Positions 1 through 8,806 of a stretch of 64,000 nt of DNA are shown here, in pieces; the first letter of the stretch is position 1; each line of letters begins with the position of its first letter. The stretch is from the NCBI RefSeq assembly GCF_900129055.1, contig NZ_FQUZ01000002.1, positions 57,518-121,517 of the forward strand. The letters run 5' to 3'. The notes under the pieces are model-generated. The model was not told where the DNA came from. It searched no databases and saw only the letters and a list, made by a program, of their open reading frames with translations. The translations under genes and the position numbers were made by a program. This stretch comes from Lampropedia hyalina DSM 16112 (lineage in GTDB: Bacteria > Pseudomonadota > Gammaproteobacteria > Burkholderiales > Burkholderiaceae_C).

Positions 1-40
1 GGCCGACAGGCCGACAGGCCGACAGGCCGACAGGCCGACA
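1..40. repeat. Tandem 8-bp repeat, five copies of GGCCGACA
   Basis: Five exact head-to-tail copies of GGCCGACA start at the window edge, so the array may continue to the left. A partial sixth unit (GGC) follows before the sequence turns AT-rich. Short arrays like this change copy number by slippage. No function can be assigned. Confidence 0.85.
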
Positions 41-434
41 GGCTACGATAAATCGAAAAAACTGCACGAGAAAAAATTTGGCATATTTTTTCATTTGTCA
101 TAAAAAACAATAAATGTAAATAAATACCATCGAATCATTCCGATCTGCGCGTTACTTTTCAAAAAAGCAATCATATTCTAGCGACAGAACAAATGTTGCT
201 CTCCATGAAAGCAATCACCCACCAAGGGGAGCCGCAATTACCAGGGTTTTTGCAACGCCTCCCCTACTCCAGTAGGGAATTGTTCAACATGGCACAAAAT
301 CGATGATACGATCTGCGCGTTTTTTTGCCGGGCATCGCACAGGTACTCCCTAGAAAATACCGATTCCCACCACCCGGCACGTCGATGAATTTTCGTTTTC
401 GTAACATGGGTGACCATAAAAAGGAGATACAGAA
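41..434. other. AT-rich non-coding leader region of the CoA-transferase gene
   Basis: About 390 bp without a convincing gene, clearly richer in A and T than its surroundings. It holds a 13-bp direct repeat CGATCTGCGCGTT (141-153 and 309-321), a 16-bp palindrome (262-277) and, at 421-428, the strong ribosome binding site AAGGAGAT for the gene at 435. Short frames in it have no recognisable product. It probably carries the promoter and operators of the downstream gene. Confidence 0.6.
262..277. promoter_or_regulatory. 16-bp palindrome, candidate operator
   Basis: CCCTACT-CC-AGTAGGG is a perfect 7-bp inverted repeat around a 2-bp centre in the AT-rich region upstream of the CoA-transferase gene. 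The length suits a dimeric regulator. The cognate protein is unknown. Confidence 0.4.
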
Positions 435-1757
435 ATGGCTTCCGAATTCGCCGAACTCTATCGCAGCAAACTGGTTTCTGCCAAAGAAGCCGCCGCACTT
501 GTGCCCTCCGGGGCCAAGATCACCATGGGCGCAGTGATTTCCCAGCCGCCCGCCACCTTCAAGGCCCTGGCCGAACGTGCCGAAGCCGGTGAAGTCGAAG
601 ACCTGCGTCTGTATTACCTGCTCTCCAGCGGCATTGCCGGCAGCACCGTGATGCGCGACGAACTGTCCGAGCGGATTGCCCCCATCAGCTTCTTCCACGG
701 CGGCGTCGAGCGCGCCCTGGACAACAAGCGTGTGGCCGAAGGCCGTCCGCTGCTGGAGTTCCTGCCCACTTCGTTTGGCCGAACTCCACACATCATGATC
801 GATGTCATCAAGGTCGATACCCTGATGGCCACGGTCTCGCCGATGGACGAGAACGGCTATTTCAGCTTCGGCACCAACGTCGATTACTCCCAGCCCGTCT
901 CGCAAACTGCCAGACACGTGATTCTGGAAGTGAACCCGAACATGCCGCGCGCCTATGGCAACAGCACCGTGCACATCTCGCAGGTCACCGCCATCGTCGA
1001 GCACGAAACCCCGCTGGTCGAGCTGCCCTCCTTTGAGATTGGCGTGGAAGACCGCGCCATCGGCAACATCGTGGCGGGCTTCATCCACGACGGCGACTGT
1101 CTGCAAATGGGCATCGGCGCATTGCCCGATGCCATCTGTGCCGCCCTGGGCGATCGCAAGCACCTGGGTGTGCACACCGAGATGATGATGCCCGGCCTGA
1201 TGAACCTGATGAAGGCAGGCGTGGTGGACAACAGCCGCAAGAAGGTCAATACCGGCAAGAGCGTCTATGCGTTTGCCGCTGGCTCCAAGGAACTGTACGA
1301 ATACCTGCATGAGAACCCACTGGTCGAAGGCCACCCGGTCGATTACGTGAACAACCCGTTCGTGATCTCCCAGAACGACAACGTGGTGTCGGTCAATGCC
1401 ACCATCGAAGTCGATCTGTTCGGTGCCTGCAACTCCGAATTCCTCAAGGGTCGCCAGTTCAGTGCCAGCGGTGGCCAGCTGGACTTCGTGCGCGGAGCCA
1501 ACTACTCCAAGAACGGTCGCTCCATCATTGCCTGCCACTCCACCGCCGCCAAGGGCACTGCCTCGCGCATCGTGCCCAAACTCAGCGGCCCGGTGACCAC
1601 CCCACGCAACGACGTGCACATGATCGTGACCGAACACGGCTACGCCGACCTGAAGGGCAAGACCGCCACCGAACGCGCCCGCGCGCTGATCTCGATTGCG
1701 CACCCCCAGTTCCGTGAGCAACTGGAGCAGGAAGCCAAGGCACTCAGCCTGCTGTAA
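435..1757 (+). CDS. Acetyl-CoA hydrolase/CoA-transferase family protein
   Basis: A 440-residue member of the acetyl-CoA hydrolase / 4-hydroxybutyrate CoA-transferase family, which moves CoA between short acyl groups or hydrolyses acetyl-CoA in the cytosol. The full family length is present. Seen: the GIGALPDA segment, GVHTEM near residues 246-250 with a glutamate (Glu249) where the family carries its catalytic Glu, and the C-terminal VTEHGYADLKG motif. The start is fixed by an AAGGAGAT ribosome site. The gene is monocistronic with a hairpin terminator at 1823. The exact acyl donor and acceptor cannot be read from sequence; acetate, propionate or 4-hydroxybutyrate are possible. Confidence 0.85.
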   Translation: MASEFAELYRSKLVSAKEAAALVPSGAKITMGAVISQPPATFKALAERAEAGEVEDLRLYYLLSSGIAGSTVMRDELSERIAPISFFHGGVERALDNKRVAEGRPLLEFLPTSFGRTPHIMIDVIKVDTLMATVSPMDENGYFSFGTNVDYSQPVSQTARHVILEVNPNMPRAYGNSTVHISQVTAIVEHETPLVELPSFEIGVEDRAIGNIVAGFIHDGDCLQMGIGALPDAICAALGDRKHLGVHTEMMMPGLMNLMKAGVVDNSRKKVNTGKSVYAFAAGSKELYEYLHENPLVEGHPVDYVNNPFVISQNDNVVSVNATIEVDLFGACNSEFLKGRQFSASGGQLDFVRGANYSKNGRSIIACHSTAAKGTASRIVPKLSGPVTTPRNDVHMIVTEHGYADLKGKTATERARALISIAHPQFREQLEQEAKALSLL

Positions 1758-1822
1758 GCCAGACCGGCATCGCAGCCCAGGCGCGTGGAACCACCACTTG
1801 CCTGTGCCGCGTGCTTTTTCCG

Positions 1823-1845
1823 ACGGAGCCTGATGGCTCCGTTTT
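1823..1845 (+). terminator. Rho-independent terminator after the CoA-transferase gene
   Basis: ACGGAGCC-TGAT-GGCTCCGT is a perfect 8-bp stem with a 4-nt loop followed by a short T run. It lies 66 bp after the stop codon and before the transporter gene, so the two are probably separate transcripts. Confidence 0.8.
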
Positions 1846-1910
1846 TCATGGCCGCTTGCCTTGCCCTTGCGATACATTGCACGAGAATGCCCCGGTGAAA
1901 TGCCATCGCA

Positions 1911-3623
1911 ATGCCCTGGAAAACCTGCTCCATGCCCATCCACCTGCCCTCCTCCCTTCGCCACCTCCTTCCCTGTCTGGGCTGGCCCAGACCCACGGCC
2001 CAGTCGCTGCAACAGGACGTGTTTGCAGGCATGACGGTGGGGCTGATGCTGATTCCCCAGGCCGTAGCCTATGCCGCACTGGCCGGCATGCCGCTGGAGA
2101 CGGGCCTGTATGCCGCCATCGTGCCGCTGGTGGTGGCCACATTGCTGGCATCGTCTCCCCGGCTGGGGGTGGGGCCATCGGCACTGACCTCGCTGATGGT
2201 GTCCTCGGCCCTGCTGCCAATGGCCCTGCCCGGCAGTGCCGACTGGATCACCCTGGCGGTGTGGCTGGCCCTGCTGGCCGGACTGGCGCAACTGTGCATG
2301 GGGCTGTTCCGGCTGGACTGGCTGCTGAACGTGGTGACCTCCCCGGTGCTCAACGGCTTCACCCAGGCGGGGGCACTGCTCATCATGGCCTCGCAGGTTC
2401 CCAACATCACCGGCATTGCCTGGCAGCAATGGGGGGCGGTGACGCACTTCGATGCCTTTCTGGCCCTGTGGCTGGCCATGGACACCGAAGGGCTGCAATA
2501 CGGGCTGATTGGCATTGCCGCGTTTGTGCTGGCGCGCCGCCTCGGATCGCGCATTCCCTCGGCCATGCTGATTCTGGCGATTGGCGCAGTGGTCAGTGCG
2601 TGGACGGACTATGGTGCACGCGGTGGGGCGGTGATTGGCGACCTGCATGTGCGCCTGCACGCCCTGGCCCTGCCGGGCTGGATTGGCTGGCCGCTGCTGG
2701 GGCAATTGCTGGTGCCCGCGCTGGTGATCGCGTTGATGAGTTTTGTGGAGGTGGCCGCCTCGGCCAAGAAAGAGCATGAACGCGCAGGCACGAACTGGGT
2801 GCCGCATCAGGACTGGATTGCCCAGGGCATGGCCAAGATCGGCTCGGGCCTGTCGGGCGGCTTTGCCACCAGTGCCTCGTTTTCGCGCTCGGCGGTCAAT
2901 CTGTATGCCGGAGCGGTGTCCGGCTGGTCGGTGCTGTTCACCAGCCTGTTCGTGCTGGCCACCGCCCTGTGGCTGACCCCGCTGCTCTACCATGTGCCGC
3001 TGGCCCTGCTGGGTGCATTGGTGATTACTGCCGTGAGCAATCTGCTGCGCCCTTCGTGGTTCCGCAAACTGTGGGCATTCTCGCGCACGGAAATGCTCAT
3101 CGCGTTGCTGACATTCACCATCACACTGCTGGCCTCACCACGCATTTACTGGGGGGTGCTGGCTGGACTGCTGGCGAATCTGGCCTACTTCATGTACCAG
3201 CGGCTGCACCCACGCATCATAGAAGTGGGCGTATTCCCGGCCGATGGCCGCCTGCGCGACCGCCATCTCTGGGAGCTGTCGCCTCTCTCGGAACAGGTGC
3301 TGAGCCTGCGCATGGATGCGCCGCTGGACTTCGCCTCAGCCAGCGTGCTGGAGAACCGCGTGGTGCAACTGCTGGAGCAACGCCCGCAGACGCGCCATGT
3401 CTGCCTGGTGGCCTCCAGCATCACCGGGCTGGATGCCACCGGCATGGAAACGCTGCAACACATCCGCGACCGCGTACAGCAGCGCGGCGGCACGCTGTTC
3501 CTGAGTGGCATGAAACTGCCGATGGAACTGCGCCTGCGCGACAGCGGCTTCTGCAACGACCCCGAGCGCGTGCGCCTGCTGCCCACCGATGCCGAAACCG
3601 TGCAGGTGTTGCGGCAGCTTTAG
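1911..3623 (+). CDS. SulP family inorganic anion transporter with STAS domain
   Basis: A 570-residue SulP (SLC26-like) inner-membrane permease, probably for sulfate or bicarbonate with a cation. A transmembrane core covers about residues 25-430 and includes the family segments GLMLIPQAVAYA near the start, and SFVEVAASAKKE and GLSGGFATSASFSRSAVN later. A cytoplasmic STAS domain follows at about 450-565 with the typical ASSITGLDATGMETLQ stretch. An alternative start lies at 1932; neither has a strong ribosome site. The gene converges on holA, with 9 bp between stops. The transported ion cannot be decided from sequence. Confidence 0.88.
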   Translation: MPWKTCSMPIHLPSSLRHLLPCLGWPRPTAQSLQQDVFAGMTVGLMLIPQAVAYAALAGMPLETGLYAAIVPLVVATLLASSPRLGVGPSALTSLMVSSALLPMALPGSADWITLAVWLALLAGLAQLCMGLFRLDWLLNVVTSPVLNGFTQAGALLIMASQVPNITGIAWQQWGAVTHFDAFLALWLAMDTEGLQYGLIGIAAFVLARRLGSRIPSAMLILAIGAVVSAWTDYGARGGAVIGDLHVRLHALALPGWIGWPLLGQLLVPALVIALMSFVEVAASAKKEHERAGTNWVPHQDWIAQGMAKIGSGLSGGFATSASFSRSAVNLYAGAVSGWSVLFTSLFVLATALWLTPLLYHVPLALLGALVITAVSNLLRPSWFRKLWAFSRTEMLIALLTFTITLLASPRIYWGVLAGLLANLAYFMYQRLHPRIIEVGVFPADGRLRDRHLWELSPLSEQVLSLRMDAPLDFASASVLENRVVQLLEQRPQTRHVCLVASSITGLDATGMETLQHIRDRVQQRGGTLFLSGMKLPMELRLRDSGFCNDPERVRLLPTDAETVQVLRQL

Positions 3624-3632
3624 AACAATGCG

Positions 3633-4703
3633 TCATCCCGCCAGCGAACGCTGGCACAGGCGGCTCAATTGCAGGGTCAGACGCTGCATGGCCGCCGTGG
3701 GGTCGGTGGGCCAGGCGGTATGCGGCAAGCCTTTGTTGATGCCATCGACGGTGTGTGCCGACTGCACGATGCGCGCAATCGCAGGCAGGCGCAGACGCGG
3801 CAGCACGCGCTCGAAACCCTGTTCCTTCGGCCCCCAGGCGCGGGCCAGCCGCAGTGCCTGGGGCATGGGTGCGCCTTCGTCCAGTGCCTGCCGGGCACGG
3901 TACAGCCCGAGAATGTCATTGGCCAGCACACTGTGCAGGCGCACCACCGCCTCGCCTTCGGCCAGCAGGCCATTGAGGATTTTCTGGCTGCGCAGCACCT
4001 GTCCGGCCAGCGTGGCACTGGAGAGATCGTTGATGCTGTAGCGCGCCACGTTCAGCACGCTGGCGGCAATCTGCTCGTAACCCAATTCGCCAGGCGGGTA
4101 CAACAGCGCGAGTTTTTCCACTTCCTGGTGCGCGGCCATCAGGTTGCCTTCCACGCAGTCGGTGAAGAAGCTGAGAATGCGCAGACCTTCTTCGCCTACG
4201 GGCACATGCTGGCCGTGCCGCTGCATCCGTTGCGCCAGCCAGGCGGGCATGTCGCGCCGGGGCACCGGGTCGATGCGCAACACGGCTCCGGCATCGGCCA
4301 GCGCGCCAAACCACGGGGTGGCCTGCATGGTGCGGTCGGCCTTGGGCAGGATCACCAGCAGCAGGGTGTCGCTGGCTGCGCCACTGGCCGCCGCCTGCTG
4401 CGCCAGCCGCTGCAACACCTGCCCGCCTTCCCTGCCGGGCTTGCCGGTGGGAATGCGGATTTCCACGATCTGCCGCTCGGCAAACAGGCTTTGGCTGGCA
4501 CTGGCAGCCAGCACGGCCGACCAGTCAAACTGGGTGGCCGAACCGCTGAACACCGTGCGCTCGGCAAAGCCCTGCTGGCGTGCAGCAACGCGGATGCTGT
4601 CCAGGGCTTCCTGCTCCAGCAAGGGTTCATCGCCATGCAGCACATACAGCGGAGCCAGCCGCTGCTGCAAGTGGGAGGAGAGTTGTGACGGGCTGAGCTG
4701 CAT
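3633..4703 (-). CDS. holA: DNA polymerase III subunit delta (clamp-loader)
   Basis: A 356-residue HolA, the delta subunit that opens the beta sliding clamp in the replicative clamp loader. The N-terminal half has the degenerate AAA+ fold with YVLHGDEPLLEQEALD at about 19-34. The middle has the FFTDCVEGNLMAAHQEVEKLALL segment and the C-terminal helical collar contains NDLSSATLAG. Length is normal. In many proteobacteria holA directly follows leuS and lptE; here those two genes sit 32 kb away on the same strand, which suggests that the DNA between was inserted. Confidence 0.95.
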   Translation of the reverse strand: MQLSPSQLSSHLQQRLAPLYVLHGDEPLLEQEALDSIRVAARQQGFAERTVFSGSATQFDWSAVLAASASQSLFAERQIVEIRIPTGKPGREGGQVLQRLAQQAAASGAASDTLLLVILPKADRTMQATPWFGALADAGAVLRIDPVPRRDMPAWLAQRMQRHGQHVPVGEEGLRILSFFTDCVEGNLMAAHQEVEKLALLYPPGELGYEQIAASVLNVARYSINDLSSATLAGQVLRSQKILNGLLAEGEAVVRLHSVLANDILGLYRARQALDEGAPMPQALRLARAWGPKEQGFERVLPRLRLPAIARIVQSAHTVDGINKGLPHTAWPTDPTAAMQRLTLQLSRLCQRSLAG

Positions 4704-4729
4704 CAGGTACGCATTCGGGGTGTGCCGCT

Positions 4730-5101
4730 TCAGGCAGCCGATTCAAGGGCCGTCTTGGCGTAGGTATCGGGCTGAATCTCGATCACGTCCACGGTCAGTT
4801 GCACATGAATCTGCCGGGGAATGTGCTGCACCAGTTCGCGCAGGCTCTCCAGCACCTGCTGCGACAGGGCCTGCCGCTCCTGTAGCGAACGGCCCGCCAT
4901 GATGGCTGCCTGCACATGTACAAAGCCCTGCCCCTGTGGATCGGTTCCCACCAGATAGTCATCGAGTGCAATCGCACGGCTCTTGATCTGCGGGGGCTGA
5001 AAATGACCGCTGTCCAGCAGCGTCTGGTTCACCACGGCAAGGGCCTGGCGGGGCGAGAAGCCGTCGATGTTGCGGGTGTATTCGATGGTGATGTGTGGCA
5101 T
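4730..5101 (-). CDS. 5-carboxymethyl-2-hydroxymuconate isomerase-like tautomerase
   Basis: A 123-residue protein of the CHMI branch of the tautomerase superfamily. It starts MPHITIEYTRN, so removal of Met exposes the amino-terminal proline that acts as the catalytic base in this superfamily. The start at 5101 is preferred over a longer frame because it places Pro1 correctly and has AAGGA 7 nt upstream. Family enzymes isomerise 5-carboxymethyl-2-hydroxymuconate in homoprotocatechuate breakdown, but no other gene of that pathway is near, so the physiological substrate is open. It lies at the left edge of the methylamine island, just before holA. Confidence 0.82.
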   Translation of the reverse strand: MPHITIEYTRNIDGFSPRQALAVVNQTLLDSGHFQPPQIKSRAIALDDYLVGTDPQGQGFVHVQAAIMAGRSLQERQALSQQVLESLRELVQHIPRQIHVQLTVDVIEIQPDTYAKTALESAA

Positions 5102-5306
5102 GGGCAAATCCTTGGGACAAATGAAATGGCTCAACAACAGGGGGGATGACTGGCTCTGTGCGCACAGCATGGCACAGGCCCGTGCCAGCTTAGCGAATTT
5201 CCGGCGATCCTGCTGGAAACCGGTGGCCAGTCCGCCGGTTATGGCCCACAGGTCGGCAACGGGCATCCGCAAAGGGAAGAAATTGTAGTGCACCGGGTTT
5301 GGAGAT

Positions 5307-5957
5307 TCAGGACGATTGGTGAAACCACGCCGCAAGGTCCAGCCGCGAACGCAACCGCAGCTTGCGCAACAGGTTCTTGACGTAGATTTTCACCGTGCCG
5401 TCGCTGATGCCCAGCTCCCTGGCCACCAGCTTGTTGCTCAAGCCTCTGGCAATCAAGGCCAGCGTCTGGGCCTCGCGGGTCGTCAATTCGATCTGGTGCA
5501 GCGGTGCAGCAAGCCCTGCCGCCGAGGTTGGTGGCGTTGGCTGGGGCTGTGCCAGCAGTGCGACCATCTGGTCTTTCAGCACCACCGTGCCTTCGCAGCA
5601 TTGCAGCAAATACGCTTGCAGGCGCGACGGCTCCATATCCTTGAGCGCATAGCCGTTGCACCCCAGAGCCAGTGCCTGTAGCAACTCGCTGCGGTCCAGC
5701 GAGGCCGTGAACACGACCACGCGGCAGGCCAGTTCCAGTTGGCGGATTTCATCAAGCACCTGCATCCCGGAAAGCCTGGGCATGTGCCAGTCCAGCAGCA
5801 CGAGGTCGGGGTGCAAACGTCGCGCCATCTCCACGCCTTCACGCCCGCTGCCGCTCTCGCCCACCACCTCGAAGCGGGAATTGCCTGCCAGCAAGGTGAC
5901 CAGTCCGCGCCGGAACATGGGATGGTCGTCGATGACGAGCAGGCGCACCGCACTCAT
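5307..5957 (-). CDS. NarL/LuxR-type response regulator (orphan, next to the dmm operon)
   Basis: A 216-residue two-component regulator. The receiver domain (about 1-120) has the acidic pair Asp10/Asp11 and phospho-acceptor Asp56 in LVLLDWHMP. A C-terminal LuxR helix-turn-helix (about 150-212) contains LTTREAQTLALIARGLSNK. The start at 5957 has GGAGGGG 6 nt upstream. Its recognition helix region closely resembles that of the regulator at 19031, so the two may bind related sites. It is divergent from the dimethylamine monooxygenase operon and has no kinase gene beside it; a role in controlling that operon is inferred. Confidence 0.9.
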   Translation of the reverse strand: MSAVRLLVIDDHPMFRRGLVTLLAGNSRFEVVGESGSGREGVEMARRLHPDLVLLDWHMPRLSGMQVLDEIRQLELACRVVVFTASLDRSELLQALALGCNGYALKDMEPSRLQAYLLQCCEGTVVLKDQMVALLAQPQPTPPTSAAGLAAPLHQIELTTREAQTLALIARGLSNKLVARELGISDGTVKIYVKNLLRKLRLRSRLDLAAWFHQSS

Positions 5958-6074
5958 CGATGCCCCTCCAGCACGCCAGGGCCATGCAGTCGCACCGTGC
6001 AACAGGCGAAGGCAGGGCAAGGCGGCGTATTCATCATGGCAGGCCATTCTACGCAGCGGCCCCGAAGCCGTAAC

Positions 6075-6090
6075 TACCCCCAAGGGAGTA
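6075..6090. promoter_or_regulatory. 16-bp partial dyad, candidate response-regulator site
   Basis: TACCCCCAAGGGAGTA has near-perfect dyad symmetry (TACCCCC against GGGAGTA, one mismatch). It sits in the divergent region between the NarL-type regulator gene and the dmm operon. It matches 12 of 16 bases of a site at 18174-18189 in the divergent region beside the second regulator system. A FrmR-like operator is a less likely reading because the G tract here is symmetric. Confidence 0.5.
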
Positions 6091-6186
6091 TCACCTTGTC
6101 GGGATTGAGGCCGCTGGCAGCAGCACAGAGAATTTCCCCGACAGGCAGACAGCCCGCGAATGCGAAACACCCTCTGGAGCCAGCCC

Positions 6187-6744
6187 ATGACTTTGCACCC
6201 ACCCAGCCCTTGCGGGCATTCGGCCAGCCTCCCGGTCTATCAGGCCCACGCGCTGCGCAACGATGCCCGCCACCACATTCTGGTCTGCGTCGGCCTGCCC
6301 GACGCATCCGACCTGCGCTTTCTGGCAGAACTGCCGCAGCGCGTGCCACACCAGCACCACTGCCTGATGCTGGAAGACGACGGCGATGGCAACCTGCCGC
6401 CCGCCCAGACCGCGCGGCTGATGCCGCTGCTGTCCGAAGCCCGCACCGGCTGGCACCTGTACCTGTCCGGCCCGGAAGCGGGGCTGTGGCCGCTCTACGT
6501 TCAGGCCATTCAGGCGGGCATGCAGCCGCAGGAAATCAGCCTGCACCGCCACGACAGCGCGATGCGCCCGATCTACTGCGTGCACTGCGGCACACGCCAG
6601 CAGGCCGCCAGCCAGGCCCCCCAGCCCATCTGTGGCTGCTGTGGCGTGGCCCTGGAAATCCGCGACCATTTCTCCCGCGTGCAGGGAGCCTATCTGGGGG
6701 TGGTGGCGAATGCCGACCAACCGTATGCGAGGGCCAGCACATGA
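6187..6744 (+). CDS. dmmA: Dimethylamine monooxygenase small subunit, DmmA family
   Basis: A 185-residue soluble protein that matches the small subunit encoded beside haem-dependent N-demethylases. Its end carries a zinc-ribbon-like pair of cysteine knuckles (CVHCG and CGCCG, about residues 128-155), then a conserved tail with RDHFSRVQGAYLGVV. The start at 6187 is chosen for GGAG 8 nt upstream; an in-frame ATG at 6160 is possible. It overlaps the reductase gene by ATGA, so the two are translationally coupled. Subunit letters differ between published dmm systems; the symbol follows common database naming. Its exact role in electron transfer or assembly is not clear from sequence. Confidence 0.75.
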   Translation: MTLHPPSPCGHSASLPVYQAHALRNDARHHILVCVGLPDASDLRFLAELPQRVPHQHHCLMLEDDGDGNLPPAQTARLMPLLSEARTGWHLYLSGPEAGLWPLYVQAIQAGMQPQEISLHRHDSAMRPIYCVHCGTRQQAASQAPQPICGCCGVALEIRDHFSRVQGAYLGVVANADQPYARAST

Positions 6745-7700
6745 GCACGTCCAGTCCCCTCAACGTCACGGTGGCCGCCATCAGGCCCCTGACCCCGCTG
6801 GTGCGCGAGTTCACCTTCACCGCCACCGATGGCAGCCTGCTGCCGCGCTTTTCTGCGGGCAGTCACATCCAGGTGCACCTGCCGCTGGGTGACAGCGGCC
6901 GTGTGCTGCGCAATGCCTATTCGCTGGTGAGCGACCCCGGCGATGGCTCACACTACCGCATCGCGGTGCGGCGGCAGGAGGATTCGCGCGGCGGTTCGCG
7001 TTTTCTGCACGAGCAGGTGCAGCCCGGCGACCGCCTGGGCATTGGCGCACCGGCGAACCTGTTCGCGCCGCATTCGCGCGCCCGCCACCACATTCTGGTG
7101 GCAGGTGGCATCGGCATCACGCCCTTCATGGCCTATGTGCAGGAATTCGAGCGGCGCGGCGACTCCTTTGAGCTGCACCATGCCTGCCGCACCGGCCTGA
7201 CGGATGCCTACCTGAAGCACCTGCAACAGCACCTGGGCGACCGCTTCCACAGCTATGACGCAGAACACGGCAAGCCCCTGCGGCTGGAACAACTGCTGCA
7301 CGACCGACCGCTGGGCACGCATGTGTACTGCTGCGGCCCGCAACGCCTGATCGACGGTGTGCGCGATGCCGCGCGCCAGCAAGGCTGGGCGGATACCCGC
7401 GTGCACTTCGAGGCATTTGCAGCCCCCGAACCGGGGGTTCCCTTCACCGCACACCTGGCGCGCAGTCAGTGCACCGTGCAGGTGGCCAGCGACCAGAGCC
7501 TGCTGGAAGCCCTGGAGGCCGGTGGCATCGGCGTGCCCAACCTGTGCCGGGGTGGCGTGTGCGGCCAGTGCGCCACGCGCTTTCTGGACGGCGCGGTAGA
7601 GCACCGTGACCACTTCCTCTCCAGCGAGGAACGCACGCACCTGCTGATGCCCTGCGTCTCGCGCTGTGGCAGCGACCGCCCGCTTTTGCTTGATCTATAG
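6741..7700 (+). CDS. Dimethylamine monooxygenase reductase, PDR/VanB-type flavin iron-sulfur oxidoreductase
   Basis: A 319-residue phthalate-dioxygenase-reductase type protein passing electrons from NAD(P)H to the oxygenase. Domain order: ferredoxin-reductase-like flavin domain with RNAYSLVSDP (about 55-64), nucleotide-binding domain with LVAGGIGITPFMAY (about 120-133), and a C-terminal plant-type [2Fe-2S] domain with CRGGVCGQC plus a later Cys in LMPCVSR. It starts within the previous gene (ATGA overlap) and is followed after 17 bp by the haem oxygenase gene. In this context it is the electron donor for dimethylamine demethylation. Confidence 0.88.
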   Translation: MSTSSPLNVTVAAIRPLTPLVREFTFTATDGSLLPRFSAGSHIQVHLPLGDSGRVLRNAYSLVSDPGDGSHYRIAVRRQEDSRGGSRFLHEQVQPGDRLGIGAPANLFAPHSRARHHILVAGGIGITPFMAYVQEFERRGDSFELHHACRTGLTDAYLKHLQQHLGDRFHSYDAEHGKPLRLEQLLHDRPLGTHVYCCGPQRLIDGVRDAARQQGWADTRVHFEAFAAPEPGVPFTAHLARSQCTVQVASDQSLLEALEAGGIGVPNLCRGGVCGQCATRFLDGAVEHRDHFLSSEERTHLLMPCVSRCGSDRPLLLDL

Positions 7701-7717
7701 GAATAGGAGACCGCGCC

Positions 7718-8737
7718 ATGACGCTTGAATTCGCACCGTCCATCGAAACCTTCCGCGACGACTTCAGCTACCGCAACAGCCCGCGTGCGATTGCGCGCTT
7801 TCCACTCCCCTTCCCCGAAGACCGCTACATGTACTCGGTGAACATGGAACCGGCCACCTCGCGCGACCCCGGCTCCGTGTTCGAGCACCTGTTCGACATC
7901 GACGAGCACTACCGCTCCGAAATGGCCGAGCGCGCCCTGGTGCTGGAGCGCGACCCGCGCCGCAGCATCACCATGCCGCACATGCAGGAAGCCGCCTGGG
8001 ACGCACTGGAGCGCATCATGGAACAGCTCAGCCACGACTACCCGGACTGGTTCGCGCTGGAACGCCACGGCAGGGAATGCACCTGGCGCAACCGGGCACT
8101 GGGCATCGAACAATCCTTCGTGCTCGACCAGCCCGACACCCTGCCCTACCCGCCACTCGAATACATCATGCGCCAGACCCAGGGCGACATGGCCCTGCTC
8201 GACCAGCGCGAAGGCGACCTGTTCATGGATGCCGGGGTCGTCACCTGCCCGGCCGACTGGTCGCTGGCCTTCGATGCGGGCATGAGCTTCAAGCAGTGGC
8301 ACTCGCCGGTGCCGCTGGCCCACCAGATGGGCGTGTTCGACCGCGCCCTCAAATACCTGCTGAACGTGCAGGTGGGCCAGCCGGTGCGCCGCCTGAACTG
8401 GACACTCACCATCAACCCACGCCTGGACACCTCTGCCGAAACCTACCACGAATGGGGCAGTGACCGTGGCACCGTCACACCCGGCAACGCCGGCCAGAAA
8501 GTGCACCTGCGCGTGGAATTGCAACTGATGCTGCGCCTGCCGCGCAGCAACGCGCTGATGTTCGGCATCCGCACCTACCTCGCCAGCCTGGAAGAACTCG
8601 TCACCCGCCCCGGCTGGGGCCAGCGTCTGCACCGCGTCATGCGCGACCTGCCCGAGCCGATTGCCGACTACAAGGGCATCACCCGCTACCGCCCGCAACT
8701 GGTGCAGTGGCTGCGCCAGCACGACCCCGAAGCCTGA
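7718..8737 (+). CDS. Haem-dependent oxidative N-demethylase (DUF3445), dimethylamine monooxygenase catalytic subunit
   Basis: A 339-residue protein of the DUF3445 / haem-dependent oxidative N-demethylase family, the catalytic subunit of dimethylamine monooxygenase, which releases formaldehyde and methylamine. Family-like segments seen are LERDPRRSITMPHM, the LFMDAGVVTCPADWSL core and the ending HRVMRDLPEPIADYKGI. The haem ligand cannot be assigned with certainty from sequence alone. The start at 7718 has a good ribosome site (AGGAGA). It lies third in a tight four-gene run with the DmmA-type protein, the reductase and DmmD, the arrangement expected of a dmm operon. Confidence 0.88.
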   Translation: MTLEFAPSIETFRDDFSYRNSPRAIARFPLPFPEDRYMYSVNMEPATSRDPGSVFEHLFDIDEHYRSEMAERALVLERDPRRSITMPHMQEAAWDALERIMEQLSHDYPDWFALERHGRECTWRNRALGIEQSFVLDQPDTLPYPPLEYIMRQTQGDMALLDQREGDLFMDAGVVTCPADWSLAFDAGMSFKQWHSPVPLAHQMGVFDRALKYLLNVQVGQPVRRLNWTLTINPRLDTSAETYHEWGSDRGTVTPGNAGQKVHLRVELQLMLRLPRSNALMFGIRTYLASLEELVTRPGWGQRLHRVMRDLPEPIADYKGITRYRPQLVQWLRQHDPEA

Positions 8738-8806
8738 CGGCCCGGCCAGCGGCAAGCCCCCATCCCCTCTGAATCCCCTGAACCACAACCACTGGAGAAT
8801 ATCAAC

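Noticed and set aside
264-2993. A 909-codon open frame on the minus strand
   Set aside because: It is antisense to the CoA-transferase and SulP genes; the translation is low-complexity (Gly/His/Gln-rich) with no family motifs, as expected of a shadow frame in high-GC DNA.
6075-6090. Reading this site as a second FrmR operator
   Set aside because: It shares G and C tracts with the frmR operator, but is a symmetric dyad of different layout and fits better with the motif at 18174.
5958-6186. Search for a sigma-54 promoter of the dmm operon
   Set aside because: No GG-N10-GC match with acceptable flanking bases was found on either strand, unlike the three other promoters.
5739-6740. Long upstream extension of the reductase frame
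   Set aside because: The extension is out of phase with real genes on both strands (regulator and DmmA-type gene) and lacks motifs; the reductase starts at 6741 with a coupled ATGA overlap.
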